From an uncultured Collinsella sp. (lineage in GTDB: Bacteria > Actinomycetota > Coriobacteriia > Coriobacteriales > Coriobacteriaceae), in contig CAKUGR010000012.1 in NCBI GenBank assembly GCA_934654775.1, forward strand, positions 28,016 to 92,015: a stretch of 64,000 nucleotides of DNA. Reading direction: 5' to 3'. A program made the translations under genes and the position numbers. This document shows, in pieces, positions 26,837-34,924 of this stretch. How positions within the stretch are numbered: position 1 is the stretch's first letter; each line of letters opens with the position of its first letter. The notes below the pieces were generated by a model. The model saw only the letters and a list, made by a program, of their open reading frames with translations, ran no database searches and was not told the origin of the DNA.

Positions 26837-29263
26837 TTACGCGTGCCAGATCTCGTCGCGGTACTCGCGAATGGTACGGTCGCTCGAGAACCAGCCGGAG
26901 GAGGCGGTGTTGAGCAGCGCCTTGCGGTTCCAGGTCTCCTGGTCGCCGTAGCTGTTCGTGAGCTTCTCCCATGCATCCACGTAGCTGCGGAAATCGGCCA
27001 TGACCAGGTCGGGGTCGTTGTTGTTCATGAGCTCGTTGTAGATGCTCTCGAAGTTGCCCGAAAGACCCGCAAAGGTGTTGTCCTTGAGCTCGTCCATCAC
27101 GCGGCCCAGACGCTCGCGGTCGCCGTTGAGGGTATCCCACGCAAAGTAGCTGTTGGATGCCCAAAGCTGCTCGACCTCGGGAGCGGTCAGGCCAAAGATG
27201 GCCTCGTTCTCGCGGCCGGCCAGGTCGGCGATCTCGATGTTGGCGCCGTCGAGGGTGCCCAGCGTAATGGCGCCGTTCATCATGAGCTTCATGTTGGACG
27301 TGCCCGAGGCCTCCTTGCCGGCTGTGGAGATCTGCTCCGAGATCTCGGCGGCGGGGTAGATGAGCTGGGCGTTGCTTACGCGGAAGTTGGGGATAAAGCA
27401 GACCTTCATGACCTCGTTGACGCGGGCATCGTTGTTGATGACGTCGGCCACGGAGTTAATGAGGCGGATGGTCTCCTTGGCAAAGGTGTAGCTCGAGGCG
27501 GCCTTGCCACTAAAGATGAAGGTCGTCGGCGTCACGTGGAAGTTGGGATCGGCGATGCGACGGTTGTAGATGTCCATCACCTTCATGATGTTCATGAGCT
27601 GGCGCTTGTAGGCGTGGAAGCGCTTCACCTGAACATCGAAGACGGTGTTGGGGTCGATAACCAGACCGGTCTCGGCCTTAACGTAGGCGGCCAGACGCTC
27701 CTTGTTGGCGCGCTTGGAGGCACCCACGGCCTTCAGGAACTCGCTGTCGTTCTGGAACTCCTTGAGTTTCTCCAGCTCAAAGGCGTCCTTGAGCCAGCCG
27801 TCGCCAATGGCCTCGGTCACGAGCTTGGCGTAGGTGGGGTTGGCCTCGGCAAAGAAGCGACGGTGCGAGATGCCGTTGGTCTTGTTGTTGAACTTCTCGG
27901 GCGTGAGGGCATAGAAGTCCTTGAGCACGATGTTCTTGATGATGTCGGAGTGGATCTTGGCCACGCCGTTGACGCTGTGGCTGCAGATCACGGACAGGTT
28001 GGCCATGCGAATCTCGCCGTCCCACAGGATGGCGGTCTGGCGCAGGCGCTCCTGCCAGCCCTCCTGCGTGGTGTCGAACGACTCGTGCCAACGACGGCTG
28101 ATCTCGTCGATAATCTGGTACACGCGGGGGAGGAGCTTGGAGAACGTGCCGATGGGCCACTTCTCCAGAGCCTCGGGCAGGATGGTGTGGTTGGTGTAGC
28201 TCACGACCTGCGTCACGATGTTCCAGGCATCGTCCCACTCGAGCTTCTTCTCGTCGATGAGGATGCGCATGAGCTCGGGGCCGCACATGGCGGGGTGGGT
28301 GTCGTTGGTGTGGATGGCCACAAACTGCGGCAGCAGCTCCCAGTTCTCGCCGTGCTCCTTCTCAAAGGTGTCGAGCAAGCTGTAGATGCCGGCCGAGACA
28401 AACAGGTACTCCTGCTTCAGACGCAGCAGACGACCGTGCTCGCCGGCGTCGTTGGGGTAGAGGATGGCGCTGATGGCCTCGGCCTCGGCGCGCTCGGCAT
28501 CGGCCAGGGCATAGTCGCCGCGGTTGAAGGCCTCCAGGTCAAAGTGCTCCTCGACCGGCTCAGCAGCCCAAACGCGCAGCTTGTTGACGGTCTCGCCGGC
28601 ATAGCCCACCACGGGGATGTCGTAGGGAACAGCCAGGATGTCCTGCGTGTCCACCGTGCGGTAGAACGTGCGGCCGTCCTCCTCAAAGCCCTCAACGTGA
28701 CCACCAAACTTAATGGTCACGGCCTTGTCCTGACGGCGGACCTCCCAAGGATAGCCGTGGGTGAGCCACTCGTCGGTGGTCTCCACCTGGCTGCCGTTGA
28801 CGATCTCCTGTTTAAACAGGCCGTAGCGGTAGCGCATGCCGTTGCCGTAGCCGGCAATGCCCTCGGCTGCCATGGAATCCAGGAAGCACGCGGCCAGACG
28901 GCCCAGGCCACCGTTGCCCAGTGCCGGATCGGGCTCCTGGTTCTCGATGACGGACAGGTCGAAGCCCATGTCGTCGAGCGCCTCGGCGACCATGTCGCGC
29001 ACGCCAAAGTTGAGCAGGTAGTTGTCGAGCAGGCGGCCGATCAAAAACTCGATCGAGAAGTAGTACACGCGCTTCTTGCCCTCGGCGGTCACACGGGCGT
29101 CGCTCTTGGTGGCGACGGTGCGGGCCTTCTCGGCCACGAGCTTGGCCAGGGCGTTAAAGCGGTCGAGGTCGCTGGCGGCCTCGACGCTCTTGCCGCTGAT
29201 GCTCATGACGGCGTCGCGATAGAGCTCGGTAAACTCCTGCTTGTTGTCGAAGATCTTATTCAT
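26837..29263 (-). CDS. glgP: Glycogen/alpha-glucan phosphorylase
   Basis: An 808-residue GT35 enzyme that frees glucose-1-phosphate from glycogen ends. Family marks are RVYYFSIEFLIGRLLDNYL near the N-terminus, EPDPALGNGGLGRLAACFLDS, and the pyridoxal-phosphate site GTSNMKLMMNGAITLGTLDGA near the C-terminus. Length is as usual for bacteria. It lies between glgB and glgC on the same strand, so synthesis and breakdown are encoded together. AAAGGAACG precedes the ATG. Confidence 0.96.
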   Translation of the reverse strand: MNKIFDNKQEFTELYRDAVMSISGKSVEAASDLDRFNALAKLVAEKARTVATKSDARVTAEGKKRVYYFSIEFLIGRLLDNYLLNFGVRDMVAEALDDMGFDLSVIENQEPDPALGNGGLGRLAACFLDSMAAEGIAGYGNGMRYRYGLFKQEIVNGSQVETTDEWLTHGYPWEVRRQDKAVTIKFGGHVEGFEEDGRTFYRTVDTQDILAVPYDIPVVGYAGETVNKLRVWAAEPVEEHFDLEAFNRGDYALADAERAEAEAISAILYPNDAGEHGRLLRLKQEYLFVSAGIYSLLDTFEKEHGENWELLPQFVAIHTNDTHPAMCGPELMRILIDEKKLEWDDAWNIVTQVVSYTNHTILPEALEKWPIGTFSKLLPRVYQIIDEISRRWHESFDTTQEGWQERLRQTAILWDGEIRMANLSVICSHSVNGVAKIHSDIIKNIVLKDFYALTPEKFNNKTNGISHRRFFAEANPTYAKLVTEAIGDGWLKDAFELEKLKEFQNDSEFLKAVGASKRANKERLAAYVKAETGLVIDPNTVFDVQVKRFHAYKRQLMNIMKVMDIYNRRIADPNFHVTPTTFIFSGKAASSYTFAKETIRLINSVADVINNDARVNEVMKVCFIPNFRVSNAQLIYPAAEISEQISTAGKEASGTSNMKLMMNGAITLGTLDGANIEIADLAGRENEAIFGLTAPEVEQLWASNSYFAWDTLNGDRERLGRVMDELKDNTFAGLSGNFESIYNELMNNNDPDLVMADFRSYVDAWEKLTNSYGDQETWNRKALLNTASSGWFSSDRTIREYRDEIWHA

Positions 29264-29357
29264 ACGTTCCTTTCCCCCGGGGATGTTTCTCCCGGAACGG
29301 TTATGACTTGTATCCTACGCCCCGTCGGGGCGGGTAATTACAGCTGTAACGGCTTTG

Positions 29358-31640
29358 TTACGCTTCCTTAGCGGTCGACTTAACAGAAGCTGACCTGGCC
29401 TTGGTAGTTGCCTTTTTGGCAGCCGGCTTTTTGGCCGTGGGCTTCGCGGTAGCTTTAGCAGCGGGCTTTGCAGCAGCCTTAGCCTTGGTCGTCGTAGCCT
29501 TCGCCTTAGCGGGAGCCTTCTTGGCCGCAGCAGCCTTGGGCTTCACCGAGGACGTGCGCTTACGCGTAGCCTTCTTGGGCTCCTCAACCACCGGCGGCTT
29601 ATAGCTACTGGGCCCGCGGCGCTTAAGCACCACGCCGGCCAGGCCGGGCACCTTAATCTCGATGGAGTCCATCTGCCCGTTCCAGGGATAGGGCTCGCTC
29701 GAGCAGGTGTAAGGCTCTTCTCCGGCATAGCCGCTGCCGCCAAACTCGGGACGGTCGGAATCGAAGATGACCTCCCAGTCGCCCTCGCGCGGCACGCCCA
29801 CACGGAAGCTCTCGTAGCTCGCCGGGTCAAAGTTGATCAGGATCACCAGGTCGTCGTCGATGTCCTCGCCCTGGCGCACAAAGCTCACGATGGACTGCTT
29901 GGAGTTGTCCGCGTCGATCCAGGTAAAGCCGTCGTCGGTGTAGCCGCGCTCGTACAGGGCGGGCTCGGCGGTGTACAGGTGGTTGAGCGCCTTGATAAAC
30001 GCCTGATGATGACGGTGGGTCTCGTACTCCTCGGTCAGGAACCACTGGATGGACTCGTAGTAGCGCCACTCGATAAACTGGCCGATCTCGTTGCCCATAA
30101 AGTTGAGCTTGGCACCGGGGTGCGTCATCTGGTAGAAGGCCAGCGTGCGCAGGCCGGCAAACTGGCGCCACCAGTCGCCCGGCATGCGGCCGATGAGCGA
30201 GCACTTGCCGTGCACGACCTCGTCGTGGCTCAGCGGGCAGATAAAGTTTTCGGTAAAGGCGTACATGATGGAGAACGTAAGCAGGCCGTGGTTGCCGGGG
30301 CGCCACGGAAAATCGGTCTGCATGTAGTGCAGGGTGTCGTTCATCCAGCCCATGTCCCACTTGTAGTGGAAGCCCAGGCCGCCGTCCTGCGGCGGATAGG
30401 TCACGAGCGGCCACGCGGTGGACTCCTCGGCCATCATCATCACGTCGGGATAGTGCGCCTCCACAGCGCAGTTGACCTGACGGATAAACGCGCTGGCGTC
30501 CAGATCCTCCTCTGTACCGTACTTGTTGAACTTCTTTTGGCCCGGATCGTCGATGCCAAAGTTGAGGTACAGCATGCTGGACACGCCGTCCATGCGAATG
30601 CCGTCCACGTGGAAGTTCTCGAGCCAGTACAGCACGTTGGAGACCAGGAAGGAGCGGACCTCGCCGCGGGCGAAATCGAACTTATGCGTGCCCCAGTTGG
30701 GGTGGATCTCGTGCTCAAACAGCATGTGGCCGTTAAAGGTGGCAAGGCCGTGGGAGTCGGCGCAAAAACCGCCGGGCACCCAGTCCATGATCACGCCGAT
30801 GCCAGCCTCGTGGCACGCATCGATAAAGTGCATGAGCTGCTGCGGGTTGCCGTAGCGCGACGTGGCGGCGTAGTAGCCGGTCGTCTGGTAGCCCCAGGAG
30901 CCATCGAAGGGATGCTCCATCAACGGCATGACCTCAATGTGCGTATAGCCCATGTCGCGCACGTAGTCCACGAGCTCTACCGACAGGTCGTCGTAGGTGT
31001 AGAACTCGCCGCGTTGCGCGGGGAAGGGATCCATGGGGCCGGGGTAGTTGCCGTACTCGTCGGGCTCGCCCTGCGGCGCGTCGCCGTGGCGCTTCCACGA
31101 GCCAATATGCACCTCGTAGATGTTAAGGGGCTGCGACATGTGGTTATGGCTGGCGCGTCGCTTGAGCCATGCGGCATCGTTCCACTTATAGCCGTCGAGG
31201 GTCCACAATACGCTCGCCGTTCCCGGAGGGCACTCGGCCTTAAAGGCATACGGATCGGCCTTGTAGAGCTTTTCGCCCTCGTTGGTCTCGATAAGGTACT
31301 TATAGAGCTGGCCTTGCTCTGCGCCAGGAATAAAGCCTTCCCAAATAGCGCTCGTATGCATGGGCACCAGCGGGTTGGCTTGTTCATCCCAGTCGTTAAA
31401 TTCGCCAATGACATGGACGCTCTTTACATCGGGCGCCCAAACGCAAAAGCGCCAGCCGCGCGTACGGTTCTGCGTGTCGGGATGCGCGCCCATCTTTTCC
31501 CAGCTGCGCTCCCACATGCCAATGCCAAACAGGTAGACATCGTCCTTGGAGAGCTCCGGTGCGTGCGGGGCGGCCTTACGGGTAGCGGGCTTTTTGGTTG
31601 CTGGCTTTAGCTTTGTATCGCTCACGTTTGATCCCATCAT
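29358..31640 (-). CDS. glgB: 1,4-alpha-glucan branching enzyme with basic tails
   Basis: A 760-residue GH13 enzyme that makes alpha-1,6 branches. A basic head (KPATKKPATRKAAPHAPE) precedes a CBM48 domain (WRFCVWAPDVKSVHVIGEFNDW). The catalytic Asp is in VDGIRMDGVSSMLY, the Glu in MMAEESTAWP, and the third acid in CPLSHDEVVHGK. After about residue 680 comes a tail of about 80 Lys, Ala and Thr residues, similar in style to that of GlgA. An in-frame GTG at 31625 has a better ribosome site (GGGATC) than the ATG at 31640, so the start is uncertain by five residues. First gene of the glg run. Confidence 0.93.
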   Translation of the reverse strand: MMGSNVSDTKLKPATKKPATRKAAPHAPELSKDDVYLFGIGMWERSWEKMGAHPDTQNRTRGWRFCVWAPDVKSVHVIGEFNDWDEQANPLVPMHTSAIWEGFIPGAEQGQLYKYLIETNEGEKLYKADPYAFKAECPPGTASVLWTLDGYKWNDAAWLKRRASHNHMSQPLNIYEVHIGSWKRHGDAPQGEPDEYGNYPGPMDPFPAQRGEFYTYDDLSVELVDYVRDMGYTHIEVMPLMEHPFDGSWGYQTTGYYAATSRYGNPQQLMHFIDACHEAGIGVIMDWVPGGFCADSHGLATFNGHMLFEHEIHPNWGTHKFDFARGEVRSFLVSNVLYWLENFHVDGIRMDGVSSMLYLNFGIDDPGQKKFNKYGTEEDLDASAFIRQVNCAVEAHYPDVMMMAEESTAWPLVTYPPQDGGLGFHYKWDMGWMNDTLHYMQTDFPWRPGNHGLLTFSIMYAFTENFICPLSHDEVVHGKCSLIGRMPGDWWRQFAGLRTLAFYQMTHPGAKLNFMGNEIGQFIEWRYYESIQWFLTEEYETHRHHQAFIKALNHLYTAEPALYERGYTDDGFTWIDADNSKQSIVSFVRQGEDIDDDLVILINFDPASYESFRVGVPREGDWEVIFDSDRPEFGGSGYAGEEPYTCSSEPYPWNGQMDSIEIKVPGLAGVVLKRRGPSSYKPPVVEEPKKATRKRTSSVKPKAAAAKKAPAKAKATTTKAKAAAKPAAKATAKPTAKKPAAKKATTKARSASVKSTAKEA

Positions 31641-31861
31641 GACGCGGCAGCGTGTTGCCTTGGTGACTAAATGCGAAAGGTCCAGGGCTGCACGAATCGA
31701 AGGGACGGCGATAGTTCTATGATTCGTTCCACCTCGCGTGCTCGGTGGAACTTTCGGCAGAAACTACCATAACACCTGTACATTACTTTTATGGAGGAAA
31801 GTGGTTTTGCGGCGGCTTTTAATCGGTGAGCGCCATGTTTAGACCACTGGCAGAATTGCGA

Positions 31862-31949
31862 TGGTAAAACTCTTGACAGTTTTACCAATTAGGGTTTTTA
31901 GATTGTTAGTTTGACGTTTGGTAAAACGTTTTTAGCAGGATGTTTACCA
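31862..31949. promoter_or_regulatory. Operator-like repeats TGGTAAAAC between divergent glgB and HAD genes
   Basis: TGGTAAAAC at 31862-31870 and its perfect complement GTTTTACCA at 31879-31887 surround a TTGACA (31873-31878) that looks like a -35 box. A second TGGTAAAAC at 31919-31927 has a partial complement GTTTACCA at 31942-31949. Two such palindromes in a 331-base divergent gap suggest a repressor site. The regulator is not in the window; the rest of the gap shows nothing else. Confidence 0.5.
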
Positions 31950-31971
31950 TTTGACATCGAAAGGTTCGTTT

Positions 31972-32661
31972 ATGTCCCAGACCGCCGCCCCCAACGTTGC
32001 TTTTATTTTCGATTGCGACGGCACGCTGGTTAACAGTACCCCCGTTTGGGCCTATGCCCAGCCCGAGTTATTGCGCCGCCATGGCATAGATGTGACAGTC
32101 GACGATTTTGCTCAGTTTGAGCACCTGTCGCTCGAGGACGAGTGCCAGGCCTACCACGACACGTGGGGTATTGGCGAAGGCGGCGAAGATCTGTATCGCG
32201 AGCTGAGCGAGATTCTCATCGATGGCTATTCCAAGGTGCCGCCGCGCGAGGGTCTTCTGGCATTTTTGGAGCAGGCGAAGGCGGCGGGCATTGCCATGTG
32301 CGTGGCCACGTCCACGCCGGCCGAACTGGTGCAGTCCGCCCTTGCGGGTGCGGGCCTTGATCGCTATATGGAGTTTATTACCACGACGGGCGAGGCGGGA
32401 CGCTCCAAGCAGTTCCCGGATGTGTACGAGCTGGCGTTACGTCGCCTAGAGGAGCGCCGCGGCTGCAAGTTCGATCGTTCTTGGGTGTTTGAGGACGCAG
32501 TGTTTGGTCTTAAGAGCTCTGGTGCCGCTGGATTTAAACGCGTGGGTATCTATGACCCGCATGGCCGCATGGAGCGCGAAGAGGTCAGCGCCAACTGCGA
32601 GATCTATATCGACAGATATGAGGACTTGGACCTGGCCCGCGTGCTTGCGTTTGAGGGGTAG
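31972..32661 (+). CDS. HAD-superfamily hydrolase (phosphatase/phosphoglucomutase-like)
   Basis: A 229-residue Rossmann-fold hydrolase with motif I FIFDCDGTLVNS (nucleophile Asp14 and acid Asp16), a helical cap, motif II CVATSTPAEL and motif IV WVFEDAVFGLKSSGAAG. The cap type and sequence fit the group of beta-phosphoglucomutases and sugar or nucleotide phosphatases. It is divergent from the glycogen operon, across the operator-like repeats, which would fit a sugar-phosphate role; that is inference. Start at 31972 has AAAGG upstream. Nine bases separate it from the next gene. Confidence 0.85.
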   Translation: MSQTAAPNVAFIFDCDGTLVNSTPVWAYAQPELLRRHGIDVTVDDFAQFEHLSLEDECQAYHDTWGIGEGGEDLYRELSEILIDGYSKVPPREGLLAFLEQAKAAGIAMCVATSTPAELVQSALAGAGLDRYMEFITTTGEAGRSKQFPDVYELALRRLEERRGCKFDRSWVFEDAVFGLKSSGAAGFKRVGIYDPHGRMEREEVSANCEIYIDRYEDLDLARVLAFEG

Positions 32662-32670
32662 GCGAGAGCC

Positions 32671-33351
32671 GTGGCTTGCAAAGTATTAGTGGTATGTGGC
32701 TCGCCGGTGGTGGCGAGCCCCGAGTTGCTGCGCCATCTGGCGGGGGAGTGCGACCACATCGTAGCCGTAGACCGCGGCTTGGACGCCCTGTTGGGCGCTG
32801 GCCTGAGCTGCGACGTCTACGTGGGAGACGCCGATACCGTGAGCGACGAAGGCCGCGCTCTGGTCGATGCCGCTACAATTTTTGAGGTAGAGCGCCACAA
32901 CCCCTACAAGGACTACACCGACCTAGCCCTAGCCCTAGACACCATCCGCCGCCGCTGGCCAGCTGCCGAAGTAATAGCAACCTGCGCCACCGGAGGCCGC
33001 CCCGACATGGCCCTGTCCGTCCTGGGCCTGTTGGCGGGCTATACGGACGCCCCCGTCTGGATTGCCGAGGACGAAGTAACGGCCAGAATCCTGCACCAGA
33101 ACGAAACCTGGACCATAGAAGACGCAGCTGGCAAAACCTTCTCCATAATCGCAATCGCCCCCAACACAGAGATAAGCGAGCACGGTTTGGAGTGGGAACT
33201 AGACCACAGCCCCCTGGGCCTGTTGACCGACACCGGCATCAGCAACGTCGTCAGGTCTATAGCAACGATTGACGTCCACTCGGGAGTTGCAATAGCGTAT
33301 TTGCTCCATCAGGGTTTTATCGGGACGGTGGATAAAAATAATCGCTCGTAG
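32671..33351 (+). CDS. Thiamine pyrophosphokinase
   Basis: A 226-residue enzyme predicted to make thiamine diphosphate from thiamine and ATP. Motifs fit the family: VAVDRGLDALL, DVYVGDADTVSDEG, NPYKDYTDLALAL (metal and ATP acids) and a late TGISNVV. It starts with GTG nine bases after the HAD gene, so the two may be cotranscribed. The last half uses rarer codons (CTA, ATA, AGA) more than its neighbours do. The stop codon lies inside the hairpin at 33321-33374. Confidence 0.85.
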   Translation: MACKVLVVCGSPVVASPELLRHLAGECDHIVAVDRGLDALLGAGLSCDVYVGDADTVSDEGRALVDAATIFEVERHNPYKDYTDLALALDTIRRRWPAAEVIATCATGGRPDMALSVLGLLAGYTDAPVWIAEDEVTARILHQNETWTIEDAAGKTFSIIAIAPNTEISEHGLEWELDHSPLGLLTDTGISNVVRSIATIDVHSGVAIAYLLHQGFIGTVDKNNRS

Positions 33352-33374
33352 AGTGATTATTTTTGCCCCGTCCC
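33321..33374. terminator. Hairpin overlapping the end of the thiamine pyrophosphokinase gene
   Basis: GGGACGG...AAAAATAATC (33322-33343) can pair with GATTATTTTT...CCCGTCCC (33355-33374), with the loop over the stop codon. The A/T tracts are inside the stem. A terminator role in either direction is plausible. Confidence 0.55.
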
Positions 33375-33415
33375 AGGAAAACCCGTAAGGAGGATAGCCA
33401 ATTCAAAATTCTCCC

Positions 33416-33444
33416 TTGCATCCCCGAAGATCTTCCCCTATAGT
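33416..33444 (+). promoter_or_regulatory. Promoter of tRNA-Ala
   Basis: TTGCAT at 33416-33421 and TATAGT at 33439-33444 are separated by 17 bases, close to sigma-70 consensus. Transcription would start a few bases before the tRNA at 33458. Confidence 0.75.
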
Positions 33445-33457
33445 ATCTCCTCGTCAC

Positions 33458-33533
33458 GGGGGCGTAGCTCAGCTGGGAGAGCGCTTGACTGGCAGTCAAG
33501 AGGTCAGGGGTTCGATCCCCCTCGTCTCCACCA
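33458..33533 (+). tRNA. tRNA-Ala (anticodon GGC), CCA encoded
   Basis: A 76-base cloverleaf. Acceptor GGGGGCG pairs with CGTCTCC, including the G3-U70 pair that marks alanine tRNAs. The D-arm contains AGCTCAGCTGGGAGAGC, the anticodon stem-loop is CTTGA-CTGGCAG-TCAAG with anticodon GGC, and the T-arm is AGGGG-TTCGATC-CCCCT. The discriminator base is A, followed by encoded CCA. Confidence 0.96.
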
Positions 33534-33542
33534 TGTGAATCC

Positions 33543-33573
33543 AAAAGGCCACCGGCTATCCGGTGGCCTTTTT
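33543..33573 (+). terminator. Rho-independent terminator after tRNA-Ala
   Basis: AAAAGGCCACCGG at 33543-33555 pairs perfectly with 33560-33572 around CTAT, and the stem ends in a T-run. It lies ten bases after the tRNA. Confidence 0.88.
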
Positions 33574-34033
33574 CATACCAATCCACCCTGCAAAAAGTTG
33601 CGCAAATACCCGCAAGTTCTGTACATAGTTTGTTAGCTAGATGCAATTCTTTTAACAACTCGCGCCGTCAGCCTTACAACTCAGGCAGTGCACACTAACC
33701 CACACACCCCCATAAACCTGCGTCAACGTGGGCAAGTCTACAAATTAACCCCCTTGAACGCGGTAGATGAACGATATGTTGCCCAACACACCGCAAAAGG
33801 TTAGAGCTGATAACTGTGCTAGGATACCTAACGTTACATGGGTTCAACTGTGCTCGCGGCTCCAGCAAGCCGCAAAGCACAGGGTCGATCAGTATCCGGC
33901 CGTAACGGCGGTGCCAGAAAAACCACGAGCTCCAATACAGTGGTCATGCACGTTTGCATGGATTGCTTAAGCGGGTTTTACAATCCCGCAAGCAAGTCTA
34001 GGTAGCTATGCATGCCAAAACGCAGCAATCCTA

Positions 34034-34093
34034 CAGCTGTTTGCGTGCGGTCCAGTTTTGTTCCCGCTTGACTGGGCTGCACGCAGCCAGCTG
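34034..34093 (+). promoter_or_regulatory. Long imperfect hairpin in the leader of the loaP-EPS operon
   Basis: CAGCTG (34034-34039) pairs with CAGCTG (34088-34093), GCGTGC (34043-34048) with GCACGC, and CCAG with CTGG, giving a three-part stem around a loop of about 16 bases. A smaller hairpin GCGGG/CCCGC lies at 33971-33989. LoaP proteins act on leader RNA hairpins, so this is a candidate recognition site. The rest of the 750-base stretch from the tRNA to loaP holds no gene I can recognise and no clear promoter. Confidence 0.4.
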
Positions 34094-34291
34094 GGGGCGC
34101 GGTCATTTTGCGATACACGTCCGCGCCTCTAGCGGCTGCGCTTTTAAATACCGTTCACGGTGGGGCAGAGCCATGTGCTTGTCTAACTGGGCTCAGGGTT
34201 TGAATATGGAGCGCCTTCGCGCACAAGTGCCCTGGCGAAGCCATACCCAAACCCCGTGAGCCACACGTAAGACAGCAAGGGGGTGGTGCTC

Positions 34292-34837
34292 GTGTGGTAT
34301 GTGATCCAGGTCATTAACGGTCGCGAAGACGTAATGCGCGAGCGCATCGAGCGCGTGGTGCCGGCTGGTGCCATGCAGGAGCTCTTTTATCCCCAATTTC
34401 AAACCGAGATCAAAGTACACGGCGAATGGGCCAAGACGACCAAGCCGCTCTTTCCCGGTTATCTTATCTGCGATACGGCAGATCCCCGCACCGTGCAACA
34501 GTATCTGCTATGCATGGACGACTTTGCCCGGGTGTTATCCCAGGACGGTCAGTTTGTGCCGCTGGCAAAAGAAGAGGTCCAGCTTATTGGCGGCTTTACG
34601 CATAGGGGAGACCGCGTAGTGCCCATGAGCGAGGCCCTAAAAGACGGCGACCAGGTCGTAGTGACGGCAGGTCCGCTGCTGGGGCACGAAGGCCTTATCA
34701 AAACCATCAACAGACGCAAGAGCACTGCTTATTTGGAGCTCGATCTGTGCGGCCGACGCGTAACTACGCGCGTTGGCCTTGCCGTGCTTTCGGCCGAGCA
34801 GCGCGCAATGCGAAACCTAAAAAGGGCGATCGCCTAG
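34292..34837 (+). CDS. loaP: LoaP-type transcription antiterminator (NusG paralog)
   Basis: A protein of about 181 residues with an N-terminal NGN domain (WYVIQVINGREDVMRERIE...FPGYLICDT) and a C-terminal KOW domain (VVVTAGPLLGHEGLIKTINR). The end, KSTAYLELDLCGRRVTTRVGL, is characteristic of LoaP rather than housekeeping NusG. LoaP-type factors let RNA polymerase read through terminators in long operons for polysaccharides or natural products. It is the first gene before a 14-kb EPS operon. Of three GTG starts (34283, 34286, 34292) the last has proper spacing from AAGGGGG, giving MWYVIQV. Confidence 0.88.
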   Translation: MWYVIQVINGREDVMRERIERVVPAGAMQELFYPQFQTEIKVHGEWAKTTKPLFPGYLICDTADPRTVQQYLLCMDDFARVLSQDGQFVPLAKEEVQLIGGFTHRGDRVVPMSEALKDGDQVVVTAGPLLGHEGLIKTINRRKSTAYLELDLCGRRVTTRVGLAVLSAEQRAMRNLKRAIA

Positions 34838-34924
34838 CTGCAGGGGACTCTTTAACGGGACAGGGAGGATCCCCGGGGGCGGGGACGTAGACAACGGTAT
34901 TAATAGGGGAGAGAAGAGCTAATT

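Noticed and set aside
26843-29371. Plus-strand open frame of 842 codons
   Set aside because: Antisense shadow of glgP caused by GC-rich codon bias; its Val/Gly/Leu-rich translation has no domain.
33458-33660. tRNA-Ala as an integration site for a genomic island
   Set aside because: No integrase gene follows and I saw no second copy of the tRNA 3' end as an att repeat before the EPS or defence region.
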